DNA of 64,000 bases from Yersinia artesiana (lineage in GTDB: Bacteria; Pseudomonadota; Gammaproteobacteria; Enterobacterales; Enterobacteriaceae). The translations under genes and the position numbers were made by a program. Below, piece by piece: positions 54,871-64,000 of the stretch. The notes beneath the pieces were generated by a model. That model searched no databases and was not told the origin of the DNA. It worked only from the letters and a program-made list of their open reading frames with translations. The stretch spans positions 1 to 64,000 of the forward strand of contig NZ_CACVAD010000026.1 in NCBI RefSeq assembly GCF_902726545.1, in the 5' to 3' direction. Numbering within the stretch: position 1 is the stretch's first letter; each line of letters starts with the position of its first letter.

Positions 54871-56532
54871 TTAAGTCTCAGGCGGTGTAAACCAGGCCGA
54901 TTTGAAATCAAACCAGCCGAGTGTATTCATACGTACACCACGCATACTGTGTTGCCCGTATAATTCTAGCCAGTGATGGAACAAGGGATGGAATTGATTT
55001 TGGCTGACCAGTCGTTGGCTCCAATCCGCCATCTGCAAGGTATTATTGCGCCATAATTCAACATCTTGGTGTAACTCTTCATCCAGGCAATATTGCAGTA
55101 GCGGCAGCTCATATAAAGTGGCAAACAGAGAAAACTCCAGTGGCAGATAGAAGTTTGCGCTGCCAAGCCACATGTCGCTCTGGGCATCCCCCTGATACCA
55201 CTGTGTGTAGTCCACCACATGTATTTTTAAATTAACACCTTGATCTTCTAGCAATTTTGTTAGCGTCTGACTGATGGCATCAAACTCTGAATGGTGACTG
55301 TAAAAGGTGAGAGTCAGTTCGGTTAAACCTTCCGGTTTCGCTTCCAGAGCGGTGAGCCGGTTGTGATGCCAGCGTGGCAACATGCCGTAAGCCGGTGACC
55401 AATAGCGCTGATAAAAAGGGTCTGCGTGGCTGAGCAGAGCGACGGGCGTAATCAGTTCACAGAGCCAGCGGCGAATAGCAGGATTGCGGGTCAGGGGAGA
55501 GCGCTGGTCAAACAGTAAAAAATAGCAGCCTTCTTCCAGCCGGCTTTCCAGCTCATTTTTGCTGGTATCGTCAGCCTGCAATTGTACGCCGGAATAAACC
55601 AACTCTTCGGATAGCTCTGGTAGCACCCAGATATTGACCTCATCAATCAGTGCACGGAAACCGAAATAGTTATCAAAAGCCTGAATTTTCAATTGGCTCT
55701 GGTGATTACGAATCACAGAATAAGGGCCAGTCCCAATAGGATGCCGACGAAAATCAGGTTGATTTTCCCACTCTTGTGGCAAGATCATGGCGTGCGCACT
55801 GCCCAACAACCACGGCAGCCAGTTATCTGGGGCGCTAAGATGCACATCAATGACATACGGCGTGGGTGAACGCACCGCCGTGATATGTGAAAACAGCGGT
55901 TGCGGGATTAATCGGGTCAGACTGGTAATCACATCATTCATTTCCAGCTCACGGCCGTGGTGAAAATGTATCGCCGGGCGTAAATAAAAGCGCCAATGCA
56001 ATGGGCTGATGGCTTGCCAGTGATGAGATAAGTCTGGTTCTAGTTCCCCATTTTCCTCATTTATCCGCGTCAGACCATTAAAAATCTGCCGTACCATATG
56101 GGTTTCTGATCGGCGTAGCGCTGTGCCGGGCAGGAGGTTCTGTAATGGGCGGTAATAGAGCACGCGTAGAATATGTTTACCTTGCCGAAAGCTGCGCCCT
56201 AACTGAGATAGCAGCATTTGGCGTACCGCTTTTTTATCCCCGACCAATTGCACCAACTGATCAATACTCTCTTGTTCCAGTAACTCTTCGGCCCGCTGTT
56301 GTTGTAAGGCTAAACCGGAATAGAGAAAGGTCAATTGTGAGCGCTTACCTCGGCCCGCTTCCGCCTGCCAGCTAAGCCACCCTTCTTGCTGCATGCTCCC
56401 CAGCAAAGAACGCACATGGCGGCGCGAACAGCACAGCACTTCGGCCAGCTCCTGCAAGGTGGTTTCTGTTGGTAAACCGCTAAAACGTTGCCAGAGGCGA
56501 ATGAACTGTTGTTGCAGGCGAGAGGTAGACAT
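54871..56532 (-). CDS. sgrR: glucose-phosphate stress regulator SgrR
   Basis: SgrR is a transcription activator that senses sugar-phosphate stress and switches on the small RNA SgrS. The protein is 553 residues (E. coli 551). The N-terminal winged helix has [13 protein letters not shown] and [39 protein letters not shown]. The remaining 400 residues are an SBP_bac_5-type solute-binding domain. ATG 56532 follows AGGAG by ten bases; the in-frame 56553 start is a TTG. It diverges from ybiY, and their promoters share a 125-base gap (56533-56657). Confidence 0.97.
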   Translation of the reverse strand: MSTSRLQQQFIRLWQRFSGLPTETTLQELAEVLCCSRRHVRSLLGSMQQEGWLSWQAEAGRGKRSQLTFLYSGLALQQQRAEELLEQESIDQLVQLVGDKKAVRQMLLSQLGRSFRQGKHILRVLYYRPLQNLLPGTALRRSETHMVRQIFNGLTRINEENGELEPDLSHHWQAISPLHWRFYLRPAIHFHHGRELEMNDVITSLTRLIPQPLFSHITAVRSPTPYVIDVHLSAPDNWLPWLLGSAHAMILPQEWENQPDFRRHPIGTGPYSVIRNHQSQLKIQAFDNYFGFRALIDEVNIWVLPELSEELVYSGVQLQADDTSKNELESRLEEGCYFLLFDQRSPLTRNPAIRRWLCELITPVALLSHADPFYQRYWSPAYGMLPRWHHNRLTALEAKPEGLTELTLTFYSHHSEFDAISQTLTKLLEDQGVNLKIHVVDYTQWYQGDAQSDMWLGSANFYLPLEFSLFATLYELPLLQYCLDEELHQDVELWRNNTLQMADWSQRLVSQNQFHPLFHHWLELYGQHSMRGVRMNTLGWFDFKSAWFTPPET

Positions 56533-56657
56533 AAAAGAGGAACTCCTCGGCAAATTTCATCAATTTTTCTTTCCCTATATTACGCAGATACTGGTTGCCA
56601 ATGAAAGTAAGTTAACGCGGCAATGTCGGCGCAATCACAGCCAATGGGAGGGATAAG

Positions 56658-57557
56658 ATGATTTTTAATTTACAACGTTATTCCACCCATGACGGCCCCG
56701 GTATTCGCAGCGTGGTATTTCTCAAAGGCTGCTCACTGAGCTGCCGCTGGTGCCAAAACCCAGAAAGTCGCTCACGCCAGCCAGAGGTGTTATTTGACTC
56801 GCGCCTGTGTTTAGCAGGCTGTGACTTGTGTCAGCAAACTTGCCCGCAAGCCATCCAACGTATTGATAATAAAATTGTTATTCATCGCCAGCAATTAGCA
56901 GAAAACGATATTCAGGCACTGACGGTTCGCTGCCCTAGCGGTGCCCTGACAGTGTGTGGCAGCCCGATTGATATTGATGCCACTATGGAGACATTGTTAC
57001 GCGACTTGCCATTTTATCGGCGTAGCGGCGGTGGGGTAACGTTGTCCGGCGGTGAGCCTTTTATGCAACCAGCGGTGGCGGCTGAATTATTGCAGCGCTG
57101 TCACCAGCAAGGTATCCATACTGCGGTTGAGTCTTGCCTGCATACCCCGTGGCGCTATATCGCCCCTTCTTTACCATGGCTTGATTTGATGCTGGCGGAT
57201 TTGAAACACACCGATGAGCAACGTTTTCAACAGTGGACGGGCGGTTCAGCCAGGCGGGTGATGGAAAATTTTCGCAAATTAGCGGCGGCAGGTACCAATA
57301 TCACCGTAAGGGTGCCCTTAATCCCAGATTTCAATGCTGACCGCCGCTCGGTACAAGGCATTGTCGATTTTGCTGCGGATGAAATTGGCGTGAAAGAGAT
57401 TCACTTTTTGCCTTATCACACGCTGGGCATCAACAAATATTCACTGCTGGGTGAAGAGTATCTGGCAGCCAAGACACCTTTAGATTCTCCTGACCTGCTG
57501 GCCTTTGCGGAAAGTTATGCCCGTGACAAGGGTCTTACCGCAATTTTAAGAGGATGA
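56658..57557 (+). CDS. ybiY: glycyl-radical enzyme activase YbiY
   Basis: This 299-residue radical-SAM protein installs the glycyl radical on the enzyme encoded next to it. The radical-SAM cysteines are Cys25, Cys29 and Cys32 ([11 protein letters not shown]3CX2C). A ferredoxin-like cluster region follows with Cys51, 55, 58 and 62 ([12 protein letters not shown]). SGGEPFMQ is the SAM-binding GGE motif. The start follows GGGAGGGA. ybiW begins four bases after its stop. Alternatively it could be called PflC; the neighbour and its length favour YbiY. Confidence 0.9.
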   Translation: MIFNLQRYSTHDGPGIRSVVFLKGCSLSCRWCQNPESRSRQPEVLFDSRLCLAGCDLCQQTCPQAIQRIDNKIVIHRQQLAENDIQALTVRCPSGALTVCGSPIDIDATMETLLRDLPFYRRSGGGVTLSGGEPFMQPAVAAELLQRCHQQGIHTAVESCLHTPWRYIAPSLPWLDLMLADLKHTDEQRFQQWTGGSARRVMENFRKLAAAGTNITVRVPLIPDFNADRRSVQGIVDFAADEIGVKEIHFLPYHTLGINKYSLLGEEYLAAKTPLDSPDLLAFAESYARDKGLTAILRG

Positions 57558-57561
57558 CGCA

Positions 57562-59994
57562 ATGACCACTCTCGATTTGGTAACCTTAAGCGAACGGACA
57601 AAACAGCATAAAAACGCGCTGATTCATATTGTAAAACCGCCGGTTTGTACTGAGCGGGCTGTGCACTATACCGAGGCTTATCAACAGCATCAGGATAAAC
57701 CGCTGCCTGTTCGACGTGCGCTGGCGCTGGCTCATCATCTACAGCAACGCACCATCTGGATTAAGAATGATGAGCTAATCATTGGTAATCAGGCCAGTCA
57801 ACTGCGGGCCGCGCCGATTTTTCCGGAATACACGGTGAGCTGGATTGAGAGTGAAATTGACGAACTGGCCGATCGCCCAGGTGCAGGTTTCTCCGTCAGT
57901 GAAGAAGACAAAGCGGTATTGCACCGGTTGTGCCCGTGGTGGCGCGGTCAAACTGTGCAGGATCGCTGCTATGGTATGTTCACCGACGAACAAAAAGCCT
58001 TGCTGGCAACCGGCATTATAAAAGCCGAGGGGAATATGACCTCCGGTGATGCGCATTTGGCGGTTAACTTCCCGTTATTGCTGGAAAAAGGGTTGGATGG
58101 CCTGCGCAGTAAAGTGGCCAGCCGCCGTGAACGGCTGCAACTGACGGACTGGAGTGACCTGCATAAAGAACAATTCCTGAAAGCGATTGATATTTCGCTG
58201 GCGGCTCTAAGCGAACATATTGAGCGTTACGCCGCAGTAGCACGGCAAATGTCCCAGGACGAAACTCGCGAATGGCGTCGGATAGAGCTACAGACTATCG
58301 CCGAAAACTGTGAATTGATTGCCCATCAGCCACCGCAGACTTTCTGGCAAGCCCTGCAATTGTGCTATTTCATCCAGTTGATTTTGCAGATTGAATCTAA
58401 TGGTCACTCGGTTTCCTTTGGTCGTCTGGACCAATATTTGTACCCGTGGTATCGCCGCGACGTTGAGCTGGAAAACACTCTTAGCCGCGAACAAGCCATT
58501 GAAATGCTGCATAGCTGTTGGCTCAAATTGCTGGAAGTAAACAAAATCCGCTCCGGCTCGCACTCCAAAGCCTCAGCGGGCAGCCCACTTTATCAAAACG
58601 TCACTATCGGCGGGCAAAAGCTGGTACAGGGCAAAGCTATTGATGCTGTGAATCCACTTTCTTATGCGGTACTGGAGTCATGCGGGCGCTTGCGCTCCAC
58701 TCAGCCAAACCTGAGTGTTCGCTACCATGCTGGTATTAGTGATGATTTTCTGGATGCCTGTGTGCAAGTTATCCGCTGCGGTTTTGGTATGCCAGCGTTT
58801 AACAATGATGAAATTGTGATACCTGAATTTATCAAACTGGGTGTCGAGCCGCAGGATGCTTATGATTACGCCGCGATTGGTTGTATTGAAACGGCGGTTG
58901 GTGGCAAGTGGGGTTACCGCTGCACCGGCATGAGCTTCATTAACTTCGCCAGAGTGATGTTGGCGGCGCTGGAGCAAGGGCGTGATGCAACATCCGGGCA
59001 GGTATTCTTGCCGCAAGAGCAAGGTTTGTCGAAAGGCAACTTTAGCGATTTCTCTCAGGTGATGGCGCAATGGGATGCGCAGATTCGCTACTACACCCGC
59101 AAATCTATCGAGATAGAGTGTGTAGTGGATACGGTATTGGAAGAAAACGCCCACGATATCGTCTGTTCTGCGCTGGTGGATGATTGCATTGAGCGCGGTA
59201 AAAGTATCAAACAAGGCGGGGCGCGCTATGACTGGGTTTCTGGTTTGCAAGTCGGGATTGCCAACTTGGGTAATAGTCTGGCGGCGGTACGCAAATTGGT
59301 ATTTGAACAACAACTTATCAGCCAACAGCAACTGGCTACAGCATTAGCCAATGATTTTGCCGGTTTGAATGGCGAGCAACTGCGCCAGCATCTGATTAAT
59401 TCAGCACCGAAATATGGCAATGATGTTGATGATGTCGACCAACTGTTAGTGCGCGCTTATCAGACTTACATTGATGAGCTGAAGCAATATCACAATACTC
59501 GCTTTGGTCGCGGCCCGATTGGCGGCACTTATTATGCGGGTACGTCATCCATTTCTGCCAATGTGCCCTTTGGCGCAGCGACCATGGCAACACCGGATGG
59601 CCGTAAAGCACACAGCCCGTTGGCGGAAGGGGCAAGCCCGGCTTCCGGCACTGACCATCTGGGGCCAACGGCGGTGTTTAATTCGCTAGCGAAATTACCG
59701 ACCGCCTCTATTCTGGGCGGGGTGTTGCTCAATCAAAAACTGAATCCGTCCACGTTAGATAATCCGCGTGACCGTGAAAAGTTGATGATGATGCTGCGCA
59801 CCTTCTTTGAAGAGTATCTGGGGTGGCATGTGCAATACAACATCGTGTCGCGGGAAACTTTGCTGGAGGCCAAGCAGCACCCAGATCGTTATCGTGATTT
59901 AGTGGTTAGGGTGGCGGGTTACTCGGCATTCTTCACCGCGCTGTCGCCAGATGCACAGGACGATATTATCGCCCGTACTGAGCACACTTTGTAA
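57562..59994 (+). CDS. ybiW: glycyl-radical enzyme YbiW
   Basis: This 810-residue enzyme has the exact length of E. coli YbiW and closely similar motifs as I recall them. The thiyl cysteine is Cys441 and the general base Glu443, in IGCIETAVGGKWGYRC. The glycyl radical site is Gly786 in VVRVAGYSAFFTAL. The GCIE motif marks the dehydratase and lyase branch rather than pyruvate formate-lyase. E. coli YbiW has been reported as a 1,5-anhydroglucitol-6-phosphate dehydratase, which I recall but have not verified. The reaction here is inferred by homology. It works only without oxygen. It lies between sgrR and the SgrS-like RNA, whose 3' end starts within 40 bases of the ybiW stop. Confidence 0.9.
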   Translation: MTTLDLVTLSERTKQHKNALIHIVKPPVCTERAVHYTEAYQQHQDKPLPVRRALALAHHLQQRTIWIKNDELIIGNQASQLRAAPIFPEYTVSWIESEIDELADRPGAGFSVSEEDKAVLHRLCPWWRGQTVQDRCYGMFTDEQKALLATGIIKAEGNMTSGDAHLAVNFPLLLEKGLDGLRSKVASRRERLQLTDWSDLHKEQFLKAIDISLAALSEHIERYAAVARQMSQDETREWRRIELQTIAENCELIAHQPPQTFWQALQLCYFIQLILQIESNGHSVSFGRLDQYLYPWYRRDVELENTLSREQAIEMLHSCWLKLLEVNKIRSGSHSKASAGSPLYQNVTIGGQKLVQGKAIDAVNPLSYAVLESCGRLRSTQPNLSVRYHAGISDDFLDACVQVIRCGFGMPAFNNDEIVIPEFIKLGVEPQDAYDYAAIGCIETAVGGKWGYRCTGMSFINFARVMLAALEQGRDATSGQVFLPQEQGLSKGNFSDFSQVMAQWDAQIRYYTRKSIEIECVVDTVLEENAHDIVCSALVDDCIERGKSIKQGGARYDWVSGLQVGIANLGNSLAAVRKLVFEQQLISQQQLATALANDFAGLNGEQLRQHLINSAPKYGNDVDDVDQLLVRAYQTYIDELKQYHNTRFGRGPIGGTYYAGTSSISANVPFGAATMATPDGRKAHSPLAEGASPASGTDHLGPTAVFNSLAKLPTASILGGVLLNQKLNPSTLDNPRDREKLMMMLRTFFEEYLGWHVQYNIVSRETLLEAKQHPDRYRDLVVRVAGYSAFFTALSPDAQDDIIARTEHTL

Positions 59995-60110
59995 TTAACT
60001 GTTTTAAAGGGTTTTTTGAGTAATGAGTCTTGCTGTAGTCCTGAGTTCCAAAAATTTCTGAGTAATGGTGTTTTTCACCAGCCAGTGGGTTATACCACTG
60101 GCTTTTTTTA
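59995..60110 (+). ncRNA. sgrS: SgrS small RNA, 3' portion
   Basis: Four parts match the E. coli SgrS 3' end in order. CTGAGTAATGGTG (60058-60070) resembles the ptsG-pairing CTGAGTATTGGTG. The small hairpin GGTG-TTTTT-CACC follows (60067-60079). The 9-bp terminator stem (60080-60088 with 60095-60103) has loop GTTATA (E. coli ATTATA), and a seven-T run supplies the Hfq-binding tail. SgrS blocks ptsG translation during glucose-phosphate stress. The 5' end is not resolved and may lie inside ybiW. A downstream setA completes the E. coli order sgrR-sgrS-setA. Confidence 0.85.
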
Positions 60111-60239
<129 letters not shown>

Positions 60240-60381
60240 TTGCGTCTTTGGTGCTGAAACAAGATTCACGGTATCAATTATTTGGCGGTAAATTTATGCG
60301 GCTTATCTATTTTTCTCTATATAAATCTGCGCGCTTCTGTAGCATAGCGTTCACTCGCTGTTTCTGGCGCTGGAGCCTGGA

Positions 60382-61563
60382 ATGAAATCTGCATTAACCT
60401 TTTCCCGTCGTATCAACCCGGTTTTTCTTGCATTCTTTGTGGTGGCTTTTCTTTCTGGTATTGCCGGTGCTCTGCAGGCTCCTACCTTAAGCCTATTTTT
60501 AAGCACCGAAGTGAAAGTGCGCCCGCTATGGGTTGGGCTATTTTATACCGTCAATGCTATCGCGGGGATCACCGTCAGCTTTGTGTTAGCCAAGCGCTCG
60601 GATGCTCGAGGGGATCGCCGCAAGCTGATTATGGTTTGCTATCTGATGGCGGTGGGGAACTGCCTGCTGTTTGCTTTTAATCGTGATTATCTCACCTTGA
60701 TCACCGCCGGTGTTTTGCTGGCCTCGGTGGCTAACACCGCCATGCCACAGATTTTCGCTCTGGCGCGTGAATATGCCGATAGCTCAGCTCGCGAAGTGGT
60801 GATGTTTAGCTCAATTATGCGTGCGCAGCTTTCATTGGCGTGGGTTATCGGGCCGCCATTGTCATTTATGCTGGTGCTGAATTATGGCTTTACTCTGATG
60901 TTCAGTATTGCCGCGGGTATCTTTGTGCTGAGTGCGCTGGTGGTGTGGTTTATTTTGCCGTCGGTGAAGCGAACCGAGCCGGTGATGGATGCGCCTGTGG
61001 TTGCGCAGGGTAGCCTGTTTGCTGATAAAGATGTCCTGCTGCTGTTTATTGCCTCAATGCTGATGTGGACATGCAACACCATGTACATCATTGATATGCC
61101 GTTATATATCACTGCTAATCTGGGGCTGCCGGAGCGGCTGGCCGGCTTATTGATGGGAACGGCGGCTGGGCTGGAAATTCCTATTATGCTGCTGGCAGGT
61201 TATTCGGTTAGGCGTTTTGGTAAGCGTAAAATTATGCTGTTCGCCGTGTTGGCTGGCGTGCTGTTTTATACCGGGCTGGTGTTATTTAAATTTAAAACAG
61301 CATTGATGTTATTGCAGATTTTTAATGCCATTTTCATCGGTATTGTTGCCGGTATTGGGATGCTTTATTTTCAGGATTTAATGCCGGGCAGAGCGGGGGC
61401 TGCCACCACACTGTTTACCAACAGTATTTCCACTGGGGTGATTCTGGCGGGGGTGCTGCAAGGAGTATTAACGGAAACCTGGGGTCATAATTCGGTGTAT
61501 GTCATGGCGATGATCCTCGCCATTCTTTCGCTTATTATTTGTGCGCGAGTGAGAGAGGCTTAG
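60382..61563 (+). CDS. setA: sugar efflux transporter SetA
   Basis: SetA is a major-facilitator exporter of sugars and glucosides, such as glucose, lactose and IPTG. The protein is 393 residues (E. coli 392) with 12 membrane segments. The motifs QAPTLSLFLSTEVKVRPLWVGLFYTVNAI and AKRSDARGDRRKLIMVCYLM are typical. In E. coli SgrS stabilises the setA message from within the sgrS-setA transcript region. Here it follows the SgrS-like RNA and an ERIC element, so a separate promoter is possible. Confidence 0.96.
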   Translation: MKSALTFSRRINPVFLAFFVVAFLSGIAGALQAPTLSLFLSTEVKVRPLWVGLFYTVNAIAGITVSFVLAKRSDARGDRRKLIMVCYLMAVGNCLLFAFNRDYLTLITAGVLLASVANTAMPQIFALAREYADSSAREVVMFSSIMRAQLSLAWVIGPPLSFMLVLNYGFTLMFSIAAGIFVLSALVVWFILPSVKRTEPVMDAPVVAQGSLFADKDVLLLFIASMLMWTCNTMYIIDMPLYITANLGLPERLAGLLMGTAAGLEIPIMLLAGYSVRRFGKRKIMLFAVLAGVLFYTGLVLFKFKTALMLLQIFNAIFIGIVAGIGMLYFQDLMPGRAGAATTLFTNSISTGVILAGVLQGVLTETWGHNSVYVMAMILAILSLIICARVREA

Positions 61564-61615
61564 CGCCCCGCAGGGCGCTGTGATTGGTGAACAACCTATT
61601 TTGCAACACCGTGAC

Positions 61616-61696
61616 TGGCGGGGCGACTGCACTTATGGGCGCTCCGGCGACTTACGTCGCTACGACCCATTCGGTACATTTCCCCGCTTATCAACT
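61616..61696 (+). repeat. 81-bp dispersed palindromic repeat, copy 2
   Basis: It matches 5212-5292 at roughly 85 percent identity, with the same inner palindrome (ATGGGCG and CGACCCAT). It lies between the convergent genes setA and mtr. Confidence 0.75.
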
Positions 61697-61719
61697 CAAC
61701 TAGGGCGCTGTGTGGCGTT

Positions 61720-62982
61720 TTAGTAAACGGGCAGCAAGTTCAGACTCGACAGGATATGGGCGATGGCATTAATCGCCCCGAACAGTAAAATCAATGCAAT
61801 CATCGGGGTACCGCCCCAGACGCGATACAGCGGGCTACCAAAGCGTTTGCGTGAGGCCCGTGCCAGCAGCGCAGGAACAATGGCGGCCCAGACGGTAGCG
61901 GCTAGTCCGGCATAACCGATGGCGTAAATGAAACCATCGGGATAAATCAACCCACCCAATATTGGCGGCAGGAAGGTGATGGCAGCCGTTTTTGCCCGAC
62001 CCAAACGACTGTCGTTAAATTTAAATAAATCAGCCAGATAATCGAATAATCCCAAAGTGACGCCCAGGAATGAACTGGCGACGGCGAAGTTTGAGAATAC
62101 TGTCAGCAGCAGGTCCATTGACGAACTTTTTAATATCCCGCCCAGCGCACTGACCAGCACATCAATATTGCCGCCCTGACTGGCTATTTCGCGAAATTGT
62201 GGTCGTGGAATATTCCCCATAGTACCGACCAACCAGATGATATATAGCGCCAGTGCCAGCAAAGTGCCAAATAACAAGCAGTTGCGGATACGGTGTGGGT
62301 TTTTACCGTAATACTTCATCAAACTGGGGACATTACCGTGATAACCGAATGACGCCAGACAAAATGGCAGTGTCATCAATAGATAGGGCAGGTAGCTTGG
62401 GTTGGCGTCACTCAAATTAAACAATTTCACCGGTTCGACATGGCCTAACAAGCCGCCGAATGTCATAAAGAAAGTGAGTATTTTGGCACCCAGCACGATG
62501 GTGGTCATCCGGCTTACCGCAGTGGTACTGAGCCAAACAATAAAAGCGACGAATAAAGCAAAGAACAGGCCACCCAGACGAGCCGGGAAGTCTATTCCCA
62601 TTCCGCGTAGCGTATGCTGAATAACCGAGCCACTGGCAGATATATAGGCGTAGGTCAGAATATAGAGAACAAAGGCGACGGTCAGGCCATTTATCACATT
62701 CCAGCCGTTGCCCAGTAAGTCTTTGGTGATGGTGTCAAAACTGGCACCGGTATGATAGTTGAGGTTGGCTTCGAGGATCATTAATCCTGAGTGAAGCATG
62801 CAAAACCAGGTAAAAACCAGAACCGCAATAGACCAATAAAACCAGATCCCTGACATGACAACGGGTAGTGAAAACATCCCTGCGCCGACGATAGTGCCTG
62901 CAATAATCATGGCACCGCCGAGGAGGGAAGGGTTTTTAATTTTTGCTGCTGTGACCTGATCTTCTAGTGTAGTTTGGGCCAT
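61720..62982 (-). CDS. mtr: tryptophan-specific permease Mtr
   Basis: Mtr is an aromatic amino-acid:H+ symporter (HAAAP family) with about 11 membrane segments. The protein is 420 residues (E. coli Mtr 414). [38 protein letters not shown] and [27 protein letters not shown] are typical; the last is nearer Mtr than TnaB or TyrP. It stands downstream of tnaA on the same strand, 103 bases apart, in the place where E. coli has tnaB. It therefore probably feeds tryptophanase. Confidence 0.93.
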   Translation of the reverse strand: MAQTTLEDQVTAAKIKNPSLLGGAMIIAGTIVGAGMFSLPVVMSGIWFYWSIAVLVFTWFCMLHSGLMILEANLNYHTGASFDTITKDLLGNGWNVINGLTVAFVLYILTYAYISASGSVIQHTLRGMGIDFPARLGGLFFALFVAFIVWLSTTAVSRMTTIVLGAKILTFFMTFGGLLGHVEPVKLFNLSDANPSYLPYLLMTLPFCLASFGYHGNVPSLMKYYGKNPHRIRNCLLFGTLLALALYIIWLVGTMGNIPRPQFREIASQGGNIDVLVSALGGILKSSSMDLLLTVFSNFAVASSFLGVTLGLFDYLADLFKFNDSRLGRAKTAAITFLPPILGGLIYPDGFIYAIGYAGLAATVWAAIVPALLARASRKRFGSPLYRVWGGTPMIALILLFGAINAIAHILSSLNLLPVY

Positions 62983-63085
62983 AGTAGGGTGTCCTCGTGT
63001 GGTTTTACCACTTATAGAGGTAGCGATTTTGTAGCTGTTTTCCCCCTGCCAGAGCAGCAGGGGGGCTTGGTATGGCGGTTGCCGC

Positions 63086-64000
63086 TTATTCGATAGGTTT
63101 TAATCGGGCAACAAAGTGGCGCAGAACAGGGGGTTCGTAGGTGAAGGTTAAGCCTTTGATTTCTTCAGCACGTGATTTGAGTGAAATCAGGGCATCGGCA
63201 ATGTAATCCATATGGTCATTGGTATAGACCCGGCGCGGGATGGTCAGGCGCAGCAATTCCAATGGCGACGGTTTTTGTTTGCCGGTTTCTGGATCACGAC
63301 CTAGCAGCAATGAGCCAATTTCCACACTGCGAATACCGGCTTCCAGATACAGTGCATTATTCAGGGCCTGTGCCGGGAATTGTTCGGCTGGAATATGAGG
63401 TAGCAGGATTTTGGCATCGACAAACACCGCATGACCGCCGGTAGGATATTGAATCGGAATGCCGCCGGCGCGTAAGCGCTCACCCAAATACTCTACCTGC
63501 CCAATACGGTATGTCAGGAAGTCTTCATTCATTCCTTCTTCCAGCCCAATGGCCAGCGCTTCCATGTCGCGACCGGCTAACCCACCATAAGTGACAAAAC
63601 CTTCCATTGGCACGCAACGGATGCGAACGTCGTTGAACAAGTCCTCATCGGTGCGGAAACAGCACAGGCCGCCAATGTTTACCATCGGGTCTTTTTTGGC
63701 TGACATGGTGAGCATATCGCCATATTGATACATTTCCAGGATGATCTCTTTGATCGACTTATCGCCATAACCCGGCTCGCGTTGTTTGATAAACCAGGCA
63801 TTTTCACAGAAGCGGGCGGAGTCGATGACTACCGGAATATTATGCTGCTGAGCAATGCGATACACTTCGCGCATATTGCTCATTGAAATTGGCTGCCCAC
63901 CGGAGCTGTTACAGGTGACGGTGGTAATAATTGACACCACGTTGTCAGCACCATATTCGGCAATTGTTGCTTTCAATTGGTCTAAATCGAAGTCACCTTT
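63086..64000 (-). CDS. tnaA: tryptophanase (3' part, runs off the window)
   Basis: Tryptophanase cleaves tryptophan to indole, pyruvate and ammonia with PLP. Only the last 304 residues are inside the window. The frame is open to 64000 and the upstream part is outside. The PLP lysine is in [14 protein letters not shown], and [37 protein letters not shown] and [16 protein letters not shown] match the family. The end [17 protein letters not shown] also fits tyrosine phenol-lyase, but VDSARF- and SAKKD-type context and the Mtr neighbour favour tryptophanase. Confidence 0.9.
   Translation of the reverse strand, partial: KGDFDLDQLKATIAEYGADNVVSIITTVTCNSSGGQPISMSNMREVYRIAQQHNIPVVIDSARFCENAWFIKQREPGYGDKSIKEIILEMYQYGDMLTMSAKKDPMVNIGGLCCFRTDEDLFNDVRIRCVPMEGFVTYGGLAGRDMEALAIGLEEGMNEDFLTYRIGQVEYLGERLRAGGIPIQYPTGGHAVFVDAKILLPHIPAEQFPAQALNNALYLEAGIRSVEIGSLLLGRDPETGKQKPSPLELLRLTIPRRVYTNDHMDYIADALISLKSRAEEIKGLTFTYEPPVLRHFVARLKPIE

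Noticed and set aside
58678-59331. 217-codon minus-strand frame opposite ybiW
   Set aside because: It is antisense to a well-supported enzyme with no ribosome site or family match.

Overview
The window is chromosomal DNA of an enterobacterium, almost certainly a Yersinia, most like the Y. enterocolitica group. The gene order from thrLABC to polB/thiBPQ/sgrR is close to the start of the Escherichia coli K-12 map, proteins match E. coli family lengths within a few residues, and the intergenic spaces carry Yersinia-type ERIC elements and other palindromic repeats. The species call is an inference from recalled gene order and sequence; no search was run.

Layout. 1-5,200: thr attenuator and thrABC. 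5,300-9,700: yaaA, talB, mog and an MFS transporter. 9,770-12,230: an AT-rich accessory gene for an exported beta/gamma-crystallin protein with a GNAT-like C-terminus. 12,460-19,450: satP, the sigma-32-driven dnaKJ operon, nhaA-nhaR and rpsT. 19,860-31,620: ribF-ileS-lspA-fkpB-ispH, dapB and carAB. 31,800-34,550: a LysE-type exporter, yjjPB and folA. 34,800-41,620: the minus-strand lptD-surA-pdxA-rsmA-apaG-apaH cluster. 41,800-48,900: djlA, rluA, rapA and polB. 49,100-53,300: a DedA protein and the TPP-riboswitch-controlled thiBPQ importer. 53,550-54,740: an AT-rich orphan pair, a DUF4225-like protein and a convergent small two-helix membrane protein. 54,870-61,560: sgrR, ybiY, ybiW, an SgrS-like small RNA and setA. 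61,720-64,000: mtr and the 3' part of tnaA, which runs off the right edge.

How the genes work together. Most of the window is core metabolism (threonine, lysine, pyrimidine/arginine precursor, thiamine, pyridoxal and riboflavin cofactors), folding and envelope biogenesis (DnaKJ, SurA, LptD, LspA). The most notable region is 54,870-61,560. There the glucose-phosphate stress module (SgrR regulator, SgrS RNA, SetA sugar exporter) is split by a glycyl-radical enzyme and its activase, orthologous in appearance to E. coli YbiW/YbiY. The 3' end of an SgrS-like RNA lies directly behind ybiW, with no room for a long SgrT reading frame outside ybiW. This suggests that a radical enzyme acting on a non-metabolisable sugar phosphate has been built into the sugar-phosphate stress response. 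Other candidates for new biology are the crystallin-GNAT exported protein and the DUF4225-like pair.

Several genes use non-ATG starts (rpsT TTG, carA TTG, nhaA GTG, thiB GTG). Three of the convergent gene junctions (thrC/yaaA, folA/apaH, setA/mtr) hold dispersed palindromic repeats.
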